From Actinoplanes flavus (GTDB taxonomy: Bacteria; Actinomycetota; Actinomycetes; Mycobacteriales; Micromonosporaceae), in NCBI RefSeq assembly GCF_017592555.1, contig NZ_JAGFNS010000024.1, forward strand, positions 95,607-159,606: a stretch of 64,000 nucleotides of DNA. Direction: 5' to 3'. Position numbers and translations under genes: made by a program. The notes below the pieces were generated by a model. The model worked only from the letters and a program-made list of their open reading frames with translations. It did no database searches and had not been told where the DNA came from. The number at the start of each line of letters is the position of its first letter. Positions within the stretch are counted from its first letter, which is position 1. Of this stretch, positions 47,483-56,400 are shown in pieces.

Positions 47483-47668
47483 TCAGCGGATGCGCATGGC
47501 CACGCGGGCCCGGCGGAGGCGCCGAAGGATCGCGACGATGGAGACTCGCCGCCAGCGGCCGGCCGGCACTGGCTCGACGTGCGGAACCACGGGGGCTCCC
47601 GGTCGTGCGCTGCTGACGCCTCGGGTCACCTCGCGAAGCCCGGTCACGTACGCGGACGGCAGTTCCAT
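47483..47668 (-). CDS. Small hypothetical protein
   Basis: 61 residues, MELPSAYVTGLREVTRGVSS, with a basic C-terminal helix (AILRRLRRARVAMRIR). A good ribosome binding site (GAAGGAGGG) is 5 nt before the ATG. A palindromic operator lies 23 bp upstream. Not recognised. Confidence 0.45.
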   Translation of the reverse strand: MELPSAYVTGLREVTRGVSSARPGAPVVPHVEPVPAGRWRRVSIVAILRRLRRARVAMRIR

Positions 47669-47690
47669 GACACCCTCCTTCGCCTGTTCT

Positions 47691-47726
47691 CTATACCGGT
47701 ACAGTAGCCGCCTGCTCTGTACCGGT
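47691..47726. promoter_or_regulatory. Two CTRTACCGGT operator-like sites
   Basis: CTATACCGGTACAG (47691-47704) is a near-perfect palindrome. A second, half-conserved copy, CTGTACCGGTCAAG (47717-47730), follows. The first matches 12 of 14 bases of the site at 50093-50106 upstream of the lacI-like gene, so both may bind the same regulator. Confidence 0.5.
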
Positions 47727-47820
47727 CAAGAAAGTCCTCCACGCTGGGGGAGATCGCCGCTCACCGCCCGGTCCCACCCTCACCCGATGGATAACGTGAG
47801 CAATGAGGATGAGGAGACCG

Positions 47821-48936
47821 ATGAGTGCGACTGTGCCGTTCCGCGTCCACGTACCGGAGGAAGACCTGGCGGATCTGCGGGACCGCCTGCGCCGCGCTCG
47901 ATGGCCGGACGCCGGGCCGGAGACCGGCTGCCGTGACGGGCCGCCGCTGCGTGAGATGCGGGCGCTGTGCCGCTATTGGGCCGATGAGTACGACTGGCGG
48001 GCGGCTGAGGCTCGGCTCAACGCGTACCCGCAGGTCCTGATCGAGGTGGACGGCCTGCCGATCCACGTGTTGCACGCCCGGTCAGCGAGGCCGGGCTCGC
48101 TACCGCTGATCCTCACGCATGGTTGGCCGGGCTCGGTCCTCGAACTGGTGGGCCTCGTCGAGCCACTCACCGCCCGGGGGTTCGACGTGGTGATCCCGTC
48201 GCTGCCGGGGTACGGGTTCAGCGGCAAGCCGGCCACGCCGGGCTGGGGCATCGAGCGGATCGCCGGCGCCTGGGCCCACATCATGGCGACGCTCGGTTAC
48301 TCACGGTACGGTGCGGCCGGAAGTGACTGGGGCACCAGCGTCTCCAGCATGCTCGCGGCGGAGGCGGGTGATCAGGTGGTGGGCGTTCACCTCGTACCTC
48401 CGCTGGCCGGCCCTGATCCGGTCGATCATGACTTCACCGAAGCCGAACGGCAGGCGCTCACTGAGCTGCACGAGCGGGCCGAGTCGTCCTCGGCGTACTC
48501 GGAGATGCATCGCACCGCCCCGCAGACGATCGGCTACGCCTTGATGGACTCGCCGGTCGGTCTGTGCGCATGGATGGGGGAGAAACTCACCGCCTGGACC
48601 GGGCCACCCGGCCGCCTCACCGCCGATCAGATCCTGGACCAGGTCACGCTGTACTGGCTGACCGGCACGGCGACGTCGTCCGCCCGGCTGTACGCGGAGA
48701 GCATCGATCTGGTGTCCGCCTGGATAAGCGGCGAGCGTACCGACCCGGTACGCGTGCCGGTCGGCGCGTCCATCTTCGCGGCCGAGCTGCCGCGGCCGTC
48801 CCGGCGCTGGGCGGCTCGCCGGTTCCTGGACATCCGATACTGGAGGGAGCACGACCGAGGCGGTCACTTCCCCGCGCTGGAGGAACCGGAGCTGCTGGTG
48901 GCGGACCTGTGCGCGTTCTTCACTCCGTTACGCTGA
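47821..48936 (+). CDS. Epoxide hydrolase (N-terminal-domain type)
   Basis: 371 residues. ATG 47821 has GAGGAG at a proper distance. Alpha/beta hydrolase with an N-terminal epoxide-hydrolase cap segment (PFRVHVPEEDLADLRDRL). It has HGWPGS, the nucleophile Asp169 in AGSDWGTS and the catalytic His349 in DRGGHFPALEEP. The family opens epoxides to diols. Natural substrate unknown. The gene end overlaps the convergent LacI-like gene by 17 bp. Confidence 0.85.
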   Translation: MSATVPFRVHVPEEDLADLRDRLRRARWPDAGPETGCRDGPPLREMRALCRYWADEYDWRAAEARLNAYPQVLIEVDGLPIHVLHARSARPGSLPLILTHGWPGSVLELVGLVEPLTARGFDVVIPSLPGYGFSGKPATPGWGIERIAGAWAHIMATLGYSRYGAAGSDWGTSVSSMLAAEAGDQVVGVHLVPPLAGPDPVDHDFTEAERQALTELHERAESSSAYSEMHRTAPQTIGYALMDSPVGLCAWMGEKLTAWTGPPGRLTADQILDQVTLYWLTGTATSSARLYAESIDLVSAWISGERTDPVRVPVGASIFAAELPRPSRRWAARRFLDIRYWREHDRGGHFPALEEPELLVADLCAFFTPLR

Positions 48937-49999
48937 GTCGGGCCGGTGGCGGCGCGGTACTCTCCCGTACGACCAGCTCGGTGGGGAACACGATGCGCCG
49001 GGGGAGGTGCGGGATCCCGCTGCGGGCGTCGGCGATCGCCGCGGTCAGGGCAGCGGCCGCCGCTCGGCCCTTGGCCTCGACATCCTGCCGGACGGTGGTG
49101 AGCATCGGCCGTAGGCGGGTCGCGATCGGGTTGTCGTCGAATCCGACGATCGACAGCTCGGCCGGCACCCGGATGTGCAGATCCTCGGCCACCTCGAAGA
49201 CGGTCTCGGCGATGGCGTCGGAGAAGCACAGAACCGCGGTCGGCCGGTCGGGGCGGTCGAGCAGGAGCCGTGCGCCGGCCCGCGCCTGGTCGAGGTCGGT
49301 CGCGGGCTGGCGGACCACGATCGGGTCGATGCCGGCGGCGTCGAGGGCGTCACGCCAGCCGAGGAGCCGTTCTTTGGCGGCGTGACCGTCGATCGTGATG
49401 TCGGCCGGATCGATCAGCCCGTGCGGGCCGTGCAGGCCGGACATCAGCAGGCCGATGTGGCGGTGCCCGAGGTCGACGAGATGCCGGGCGGCGGACCGGG
49501 CTCCGCCGCGGTCGTCGACGTTGACGCAGGAGGCGCTGTCGGTGGGCTGCTGATCGACGTGCACCAGCGGCAGACGACGCCGGACCAGATAGTCCAAGGC
49601 CGCTGAGGTGGGGTCGCACGAGTAGACGAAGGCGCCGTCCATGGCGACGTCGCGCGCCGGACTGACCCCGCCACCCTCGGTGGACGGCAGCAGGGTCAGC
49701 GCCAGGCCGGTGGGGGTGAGTTCCTCGGCGATGGCTCCGAGGAATCGGGTTGCGACCAGGTCCGTGAAGGCGTAACCCAGCGACGAGGTGAGCACGATGC
49801 CGACGGCGCCGGTCGTGCCCTTGGCTAGCGCACGAGCCGCCGGATCGGGCCCGACGTAGCCGAGGCGGTCGGCGGTGGCCAGGATGCGACGACGTAGACC
49901 GGCGGAGAGCTGGTCGGGCTTGGAGAAGGCGTTCGACACGGTCATTCGACTGACGCCGACGTGGTCCGCGATGGTCTGAAGCGTCACCCGCTGTGCCAC
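48920..49999 (-). CDS. LacI-family regulator divergent from the sugar locus
   Basis: 359 residues. GTG 49999 is preceded by GGGGGTGAC. The helix-turn-helix is VTLQTIADHVGVSRMTVSNAFSKPDQLS, followed by the hinge (PDPAARALAKG) and the effector-binding domain (LPLVHVDQQP, AELSIVGFDDNPIATRL). It faces the 50338 operon across 338 bp containing three palindromes, so it is the probable controller of that operon. The ligand is unknown. Confidence 0.86.
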   Translation of the reverse strand: MAQRVTLQTIADHVGVSRMTVSNAFSKPDQLSAGLRRRILATADRLGYVGPDPAARALAKGTTGAVGIVLTSSLGYAFTDLVATRFLGAIAEELTPTGLALTLLPSTEGGGVSPARDVAMDGAFVYSCDPTSAALDYLVRRRLPLVHVDQQPTDSASCVNVDDRGGARSAARHLVDLGHRHIGLLMSGLHGPHGLIDPADITIDGHAAKERLLGWRDALDAAGIDPIVVRQPATDLDQARAGARLLLDRPDRPTAVLCFSDAIAETVFEVAEDLHIRVPAELSIVGFDDNPIATRLRPMLTTVRQDVEAKGRAAAAALTAAIADARSGIPHLPRRIVFPTELVVRESTAPPPARLSVTE

Positions 50000-50068
50000 G
50001 TCACCCCCGCTCTACAGCCTGTCGAGGCCACGCTACCAGAGCTGCTCCCGGCGGTCGGCTCTCGCGTC

Positions 50069-50106
50069 CTGTAGCGGTATAGACGGCCGTGTCTATACCG
50101 CTATAG
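50069..50106. promoter_or_regulatory. Double operator in the LacI/operon promoter
   Basis: CTGTAGCGGTATAG (50069-50082) and CTATACCGCTATAG (50093-50106) are inverse copies 24 bp apart. Together they form a perfect 13-bp inverted repeat (50072-50084 with 50091-50103) around GGCCGT. Two palindromic sites spaced for DNA looping or cooperative LacI binding. Confidence 0.65.
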
Positions 50107-50127
50107 GAACCTCACTGGCGATGCCGT

Positions 50128-50141
50128 TTACGTGCACGTAA
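50128..50141. promoter_or_regulatory. TTACGTGCACGTAA palindrome
   Basis: A perfect 14-bp palindrome unrelated to the neighbouring CTATACC sites. It probably binds a second regulator of the operon. Confidence 0.5.
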
Positions 50142-50265
50142 CAATGTCACACTCGAGCGCAGTTATGTCCGTTCTATCCGCTTCATATACTGGAAAAGTG
50201 TCGCCGTGCACCCCTTCTGCCTGCGTGTACGTGGTCCCTGGAGCGGCGAATTCTTTCAAGATCTT

Positions 50266-50295
50266 TTGCTGACCTTCGGTAGATCGTGTTGTATT
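50266..50295 (+). promoter_or_regulatory. Putative promoter of the 50338 operon
   Basis: TTGCTG (50266-50271) and TGTATT (50290-50295), 18 bp apart, in an A+T-richer gap. The strong ribosome binding site GAAAGGAGG lies 9 nt before the first gene. Confidence 0.4.
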
Positions 50296-50337
50296 GCCTA
50301 AGGCGCTGATGAATACGTCCGAAAGGAGGATTCACTG

Positions 50338-50985
50338 ATGTCCATCTACCTGGATTCGGCAGACCCCGAGGATGTCCGCGCAGCCTGGGAAACCGGTCTG
50401 ATCCGCGGCCTGACGACCAACCCGACCCTGCTGCGCCGGGTGACCGACGACCCGCTGCGGCACTGTTCCGCGCTGCTGGCCAAGACCGACGAGCTGGAGC
50501 TGTTCTATCAGCCGACCGGAGCGTACGGCGATCCCGAGAGCGAGGCCTGGGCCGCCTGGCGTCTCGACCCTGAGCGGATCACTCTCAAGCTGATGTCCAC
50601 CCCGTCCGGTGTCGCGCTGGCCCGCCGGCTGGTCGACGGGGGCGCTCGCGTCGCGCTGACGGCGGCCCAGAACCCGTCAGTCATGATCGTCGCCGAGACG
50701 CTGGGCTGTACGGCTGTCATCCCGTACGTCGACCGGGCCTGGCGCGACCAGCGCACGGAGACCCACCTGGTCCGTGCCCTCGCCGAGCTCCGCCGAGGAA
50801 AGACCCGCATCATCGCCGCATCGGTCAAGAACCCCGGCCAGTTCGTCCAGGCTTACCTCGACGGCGCCGATGCGGTGACCGCACCGCTGGACGTACTCCG
50901 CACGGTGACCCAGGATCCGGCCTCCGCCGAGGCGGAGGAAGCCTTCACCGCCGAGTACGCCGGCGCGACCCTGCACCTGCCCTGA
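50338..50985 (+). CDS. Transaldolase / fructose-6-phosphate-aldolase-like enzyme
   Basis: 215 residues, the short-transaldolase size. It opens with IYLDSADPEDVRAAWETGLIRGLTTNPTLL, the family's beta-strand start. The Schiff-base Lys is probably the one in RITLKLMSTPSG, and SVKNPGQFVQAYLDGADAVTAP completes the barrel. Such enzymes join or split C3 and C6/C7 sugar phosphates. It is first in the operon behind GAAAGGAGG. The substrate may differ, since the motif around the Lys is not the usual VKIPxT. Confidence 0.78.
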   Translation: MSIYLDSADPEDVRAAWETGLIRGLTTNPTLLRRVTDDPLRHCSALLAKTDELELFYQPTGAYGDPESEAWAAWRLDPERITLKLMSTPSGVALARRLVDGGARVALTAAQNPSVMIVAETLGCTAVIPYVDRAWRDQRTETHLVRALAELRRGKTRIIAASVKNPGQFVQAYLDGADAVTAPLDVLRTVTQDPASAEAEEAFTAEYAGATLHLP

Positions 50986-51010
50986 CCATTTCGACACGGG
51001 GATGAGTGGA

Positions 51011-51721
51011 ATGCCGAAAAAGGCCTACGAGGCGGCGCTGTTCGACATGGACGGCGTCGTAACGGACACCGAACGTACGGTGACCGCGTTCTGGCAGGAT
51101 CTCGCCACGAACCACGGCTTCGTCATCAGCGACGAGGACCTCGACGAGCATGTGTTCGGCCGGCACGCGGACCACACTTTGCGAATTCTCTTCCCGGGAA
51201 TCCCGCATACCGGCCATGTCACCGTCTATGAGCGGCTGCGGATCAACGATCAGACCCTGCGCTACACCGAGATCCCGGGTGCGGTCCGGCTGATCGGTGA
51301 GCTGCGCGCCGCCGGCATCCCGATCGCGCTGGTCACCGGTGCTCAGGACTGGAAGGCCGTCGCGGTTCTCGAGCAGCTCGGCCTCACCGACAGCTTCGAC
51401 GTGCAGATCCGTGCCGACGACATCCCGGTCGGCAAACCGGACCCGGCCTGCTACCGCCTCGCCGCGGGGCGTCTCGGCGTCGACATCGAACGCTGCGTGA
51501 TCTTCGAGGATGCCTTCAGCGGGGTGACCTCGGCCGTGACCGCCGGAGGCACCTGCGTCGGTATCGGCCCGCGGCGGCGCGAGAGCCGGCTCACCGCTAT
51601 CGGGGCGCTCACGGTGATCCCCGACTTCCGGCAGAGCCGGTATGAGCGGGAGAACGACCGCCTGCACCTGGACCAGGACACTGTCCTGCCATTCACGAGA
51701 GTCGGCGCGACCACCCGGTAA
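51011..51721 (+). CDS. HAD-superfamily phosphatase / beta-phosphoglucomutase-like
   Basis: 236 residues. Motif I DMDGVVTDTE, motif II VTGAQ, a Lys in VGKPDP and motif IV FEDAFSG identify the HAD subfamily with a helical cap. It removes or moves a phosphate on a sugar. The ATG at 51011 fits a GGGGAT site 8 nt upstream; 51002 is also possible. An 87-bp gap to the next gene is the largest within the operon. Confidence 0.82.
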   Translation: MPKKAYEAALFDMDGVVTDTERTVTAFWQDLATNHGFVISDEDLDEHVFGRHADHTLRILFPGIPHTGHVTVYERLRINDQTLRYTEIPGAVRLIGELRAAGIPIALVTGAQDWKAVAVLEQLGLTDSFDVQIRADDIPVGKPDPACYRLAAGRLGVDIERCVIFEDAFSGVTSAVTAGGTCVGIGPRRRESRLTAIGALTVIPDFRQSRYERENDRLHLDQDTVLPFTRVGATTR

Positions 51722-51808
51722 CCCGGTCCGCGCTCGCCAACCGAGCCGAACACATTCCGCCCGGCGGCCCGTCTCCGCCGGCGATACCCCCTGGCTGGAA
51801 ACGGTGAC

Positions 51809-53464
51809 ATGTCTGATCTGCTCAAACTTTCGACCGCGCCTGAGGACTTTCCACCGCACGCCGACACACCCCGCGAACGCGTTCTGCACCGGTCGCATCT
51901 GGTCGGAGGAGACCTGCGGCTGACCCGCGCCGGCGGCGGCAATTTCTCCGCCAAGGGCCGGATCGGTGACGAACCGGTGCTCTGGATGAGCTCGTGGGGC
52001 TGCGACGGCGCTGCCACCACCGAGGACGACTTCCCGGCCCTCTACCTCGACCGACTACTCGAACTGCGGCACCTGGAGCCGCTCGACGACCGTACGATGC
52101 TGGACCGGATCGCCGCCGCGGCGGTGACCGGTGAGCAGAAGCCGCCCGGCATCGAGACCCTGACCCACGCCTTCATCCCGGCGACCCACGTCGACCACTG
52201 TCATCCCGATGCGGTCATCGCACTGACCAGCATCCCCGACGGCAAGGAACGTGCGGCAGCCGAGTTCGGCGACGAGGCGATCTGGTTCGACTACCGGCAG
52301 TTCGACATGGGTGTCGCTCAGGAGCTGGCCGAACGCATCGCCGCACAACCGCGCTGCCGGTTCGTGCTGCTGGCCCACCACGGCATCTTCACCTGGGCCG
52401 AGACCAGCGAACAGTGTTACCACAACTCCCTCGAAGCGGTCCACCGGGCCCGGCGCGCTCTCGACGCGGCGCGGTGCGGTCGTCCCGGCGACATGGGTGG
52501 TCCGGCCGTCCAGCCGTTGAGCCGGGAGAACGCCGACGATCTGCTGTCGGAGCTGTTGCCGGTCATTCGGGGCGCACTCCGTGAGGACGGGCAGGGAGTC
52601 GTGTTGCGTACCGACACCGGCGCCGAGGCTGTCGCGTTCGCGTCGTCGGTGCGTGGGCCGGCACATACCGACGCGGGGCCGGGCTGCCCGGACTCTCTGG
52701 TCACGGTCGGCTACCGGCCCCTGGTGCTGAAACCCGGCGAACTGCATCCCGATGGTGTGCGTGCGGCGATCGCGCGGTTCCGCGAGCGATACACCGAGCT
52801 CTTCAACCGGTACGCCGACGAGCAGGCCCGCCGTCACGGCCCGCGCCGCGACCTGCCGCGGGGGCTGCTGCTGCCCGGCATCGGTGCGGTGACCAGCGGC
52901 ACCGACGCGACCCAGGCGGCGATCTGCGCCGAGCACTTCGAACAGACCCGCGCGGTGATCCGGGCAGCCGACACGGCGGGCGGCTACACCAGCCTCACCG
53001 AGGCGCAGGGCATAGCCGACGAGTACTGGCCGATGATGCGGCTCAAGCCGCTGCTGCGGACGGCGCCCGGCCGGCTGGCCCACCTGGTGTGCCTGGTCGT
53101 CGGCGCCGGCGCGGACGCGAAGAAGATCGCGGCCGGTCTGTCCGCCGAAGGGGCGCACGTGGCGCATCCGGCCACGGTGGATCCGCGGCCGGCCGTCCGC
53201 GACGCGGTGCTCGCATTCGGCGGATTCGATGTGGTGGTCGACCTGACCGGCGATCGCCGGCTGCTGATCGAAGCGGAGGCGGTCTTCGCCCGGCAGCGCG
53301 GCAAGGGCCTGGCCTGCCTGGTCGGGCACACACCCGCCAACGCGTATGACGGTGAGCACATCGACGTGCTCACCGAGGACAACCCGGGCCTGGTCGCGGA
53401 ACGCGTCATCGCGGCTCGGCAGGCACGGAACCCGAACGTCATGGGGAGTGAGGAGAAGTCGTGA
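51809..53464 (+). CDS. Class II aldolase with shortened dehydrogenase-like tail
   Basis: 551 residues. The N-terminal 330 or so are class II aldolase/adducin, with metal ligands in THVDHCHPD (His130, His132) and LLAHHGIF (His190). The remainder resembles the start of the SDR domain of RhaD-like bifunctional enzymes (VVGAGADAKKIAAGLSAEGAHVAHP). It has only about 120 residues where those have some 250, and no clear Tyr-x3-Lys. It is therefore likely an aldolase with a vestigial tail. Overlaps the next gene by 4 bp. Confidence 0.78.
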   Translation: MSDLLKLSTAPEDFPPHADTPRERVLHRSHLVGGDLRLTRAGGGNFSAKGRIGDEPVLWMSSWGCDGAATTEDDFPALYLDRLLELRHLEPLDDRTMLDRIAAAAVTGEQKPPGIETLTHAFIPATHVDHCHPDAVIALTSIPDGKERAAAEFGDEAIWFDYRQFDMGVAQELAERIAAQPRCRFVLLAHHGIFTWAETSEQCYHNSLEAVHRARRALDAARCGRPGDMGGPAVQPLSRENADDLLSELLPVIRGALREDGQGVVLRTDTGAEAVAFASSVRGPAHTDAGPGCPDSLVTVGYRPLVLKPGELHPDGVRAAIARFRERYTELFNRYADEQARRHGPRRDLPRGLLLPGIGAVTSGTDATQAAICAEHFEQTRAVIRAADTAGGYTSLTEAQGIADEYWPMMRLKPLLRTAPGRLAHLVCLVVGAGADAKKIAAGLSAEGAHVAHPATVDPRPAVRDAVLAFGGFDVVVDLTGDRRLLIEAEAVFARQRGKGLACLVGHTPANAYDGEHIDVLTEDNPGLVAERVIAARQARNPNVMGSEEKS

Positions 53465-56400
53465 CCGGACACTCGTACGACAACTGGCCTGGAACGAAGA
53501 ACCTGCTACCACAGGGACACGTTCTTCTGGCCTCGTGCTTCGACGCCCATCACACGATCGGCGGCGGCCTGTTCGCCGTCGGGGAGACCGTGGAGGCGGT
53601 CGACCACGTCTCCAGCACCGGCATGTGTGCCGACGGCTCGCTGCTGTACCGCTGCCTGTGGAGCGCCGAGGGCAGCCCCGCCGAACTGGTCGCCTACGAC
53701 AATGCCGGGGTTCGTCGCTATCACCGGCTCGACGAGGTGTCCACGCCGCACGACATCCTCTGCGTCAACGGTCAGGTGCTGGTGGTGGCCACCACGCAGA
53801 ACGAGGTGCAGTCGATCGCCCGTGACGGCGAGGTGCTGTGGCGGTGGCGGGCGCCGGGCGAGCCGGACAGCTGGCACCTCAACAGTGTCGCGAAGTACGG
53901 GGACCGGATCGTGGTGTCCGGCTTCGGCCCGTTCCTGCGCCGGCGTGGCTGGGACGAGAACGGCAAACCGGACACCGGGCGGGTGGTCGCGCTCGACACG
54001 GGCGAACCGCTGCTCACCGGATTCCGGGCGCCCCACCACCCGTACTACGAGAACGGGGTGTGGCTGGTCTGTGACTCGGCGGCCGGTGAGCTGGTCGAAC
54101 TGCCCGACGCCACCCGGCAGCCCACGAGGCGGCTGCCGCTGCCCGGATGGCCGCGTGGCCTGGCCGTCACCGATACGCATCTCTTCGTCGGCATCAGCCC
54201 GCACCGCTACCTCGACTCGTCGGTCGAGACCGCGGCGGTGGTCGTCGTCGACCGGGCCGAGTGGCGGGTCACCAGCGTGATCGACCTGCCGGCGCGGGAG
54301 GTCTACTCGCTGGCGATCGTCCCGCAAACGCTGGCGGAAGGCGCTCGCCACGGTTTCCGGTCGAACCACACACGCGCCCACGAGCAGGGCCAACGGGAGC
54401 TGTTCGACCAGCTCGGCAAGCGACCTCGGCAGCTGTGGGCGGTCGGCGACCACCTCACCGAGGACGAGTGCCGGATCAGTGTCACGCCGGAGGAGCCGAT
54501 CTTCGAGCAGGTCGAGGCCAAGAGCCTGCTGACCTTCACCTGCCGGGTGCAGAACACCGGAACCGGTCTGCTCACCCCGGCTCCGCCGCAGCCGGTCCGG
54601 GTGGTCTACCGCTGGTACGGCGCCGACGGCGAGCCGGCCGACACCCAGGACATCAAGTCAGCTCTCCCGCGGTCGCTCCCGCCGGAGTCGGCGACCAGTG
54701 TGCTGGTGCGGGCTCGCGTACCCGAGCAGCCGGGCCGTTATCGGCTGCGGATCACGCTGGCCCAGGATGATGGGCCGGTCTTCGACGAGTTGCACGCCGA
54801 CAACGCCACCGAGATCGAGTTCGAGGTGGTGCCGGAGGGTTTGCACGATGAGGCACTGATCGACTTCGGGCTCTATCCGTCGGAGGTGCGGGCCGCGCGC
54901 AGCGGAACCACCGTCGAAGACTTCCTCCGTGAGCTGCTGTACCACCCGACCGGCGCACCGCGCGGCCTGACGCTGGGGCTGATCGCCGAACGCGGCAAGG
55001 CCGCGTTCGTCGACGCCGTCGCCAACGTCCTGGGCTGCTCGCCGGATTCCATCCGCTACGCGGTCGAGCAGGCCACCAGCGGCGTCCAGCGAGTGATGCT
55101 CACCGGCGCGGAGGCGATCGCGCTGGTCATGCACCGGTTCGGCATCAAGGTCGCCTTCACCTACGCCGGCACCTCGGAGCTGGCGCTCTGTGACGCGACC
55201 GCCCGGCTCGGGTTGTTGCGCAACGGCCGCGGGGACCGGGAGAGCGTCTTCCAGGCGGCCGGCGCGAGCCTGCTGCGGCCGGGCCGGGGTTCGGCGATCG
55301 TGCACGCGGCGCGGGGCCTGACCAACGCGCTCGGCGCGGTCGGCGCGGCCCGCCGTAACGAGATCGGCACGCTGGTGCTGGTCGGCATGCCGTCGACCGG
55401 GTCCGCGCCGTTCTTGCCGCCGCACGGCGAGCCGCGGCTGATCGAGGCGTGCGGTGAGTTCGCCAAGGCCGCGTTCGAGCTCGAGGCGGTGCCGCCGGAG
55501 GACTCACCGGCCGAGCGGGCCGGTGCGGTGGCGGTGCTGGTCGATGCGCTGCGGCAGGCGGATCTGGCCGTCCGGCAGGCACCGTTCGGGCCGGTGCTGA
55601 TCGGTGTGCCGCAGGATGTGGCGGAAAGCTGCTGGGTGCCGCTGGAGGATCTGCCGCTGCGGGCGGGCAACGCGTCCCGCCCGGTCGACCGCGACGCGGT
55701 GCGGGAGGCGGCCGGCCGGCTGGCCGGTGCTGCCCGGCCGGTCACGCTGGTCGACGACTACGCCCTCAAACACCCGGATGTACGGGCGGCGCTGGCCGCG
55801 TTCAGCCGGGCGACCGGCAGCGCGGTACTCCAGGTCAAGTACCGCCGCGGTCCGATGATCTTCGAACGTGTCAGTGCGGCCGAGGTGCCCGGCTTCGTCG
55901 GCTGGTACGACCCCAACGACCCGAACCACCGCGCGATCATGGAGGCCACCGACCTGATCGTCACCGTCGAGGACCGCAACATGTACCCGCGGGTCATCGG
56001 CGAGCTGCCTCCCGGGCCGAAGATCGCGGTGACCTCGAAGGCGTCGGCGGTCCGTAAGAACGGGTACCTCGACGCGGAGGACGTTCTGGTCGACGGCGAT
56101 GTGGTGGGTTCGCTGCGCGGGCTGGCCGCGGCCCTCGGCGACCGCAACGGCGCCCCGCGCTGGTACGAGGACCTGGTTCGCGAGCCGACTCCGCCGCGCC
56201 ACCCGGTGCCGAAGGCCGCACAGACCGTACGGGAGGGACTCGCCGATGCACTGACGGCGGTGGCCGCAGAACAGGACCGCCCGGTCGCGCTGGTCGACGA
56301 CAGCCAGATGTTCGGTGGCCTGCTCGCCGAGGTGTACGACTTGCTTCCTTCCGGTGTGCGGGTGTTCGGCGACCATGGTGGCTTCGTCGGCGGCGGCACC

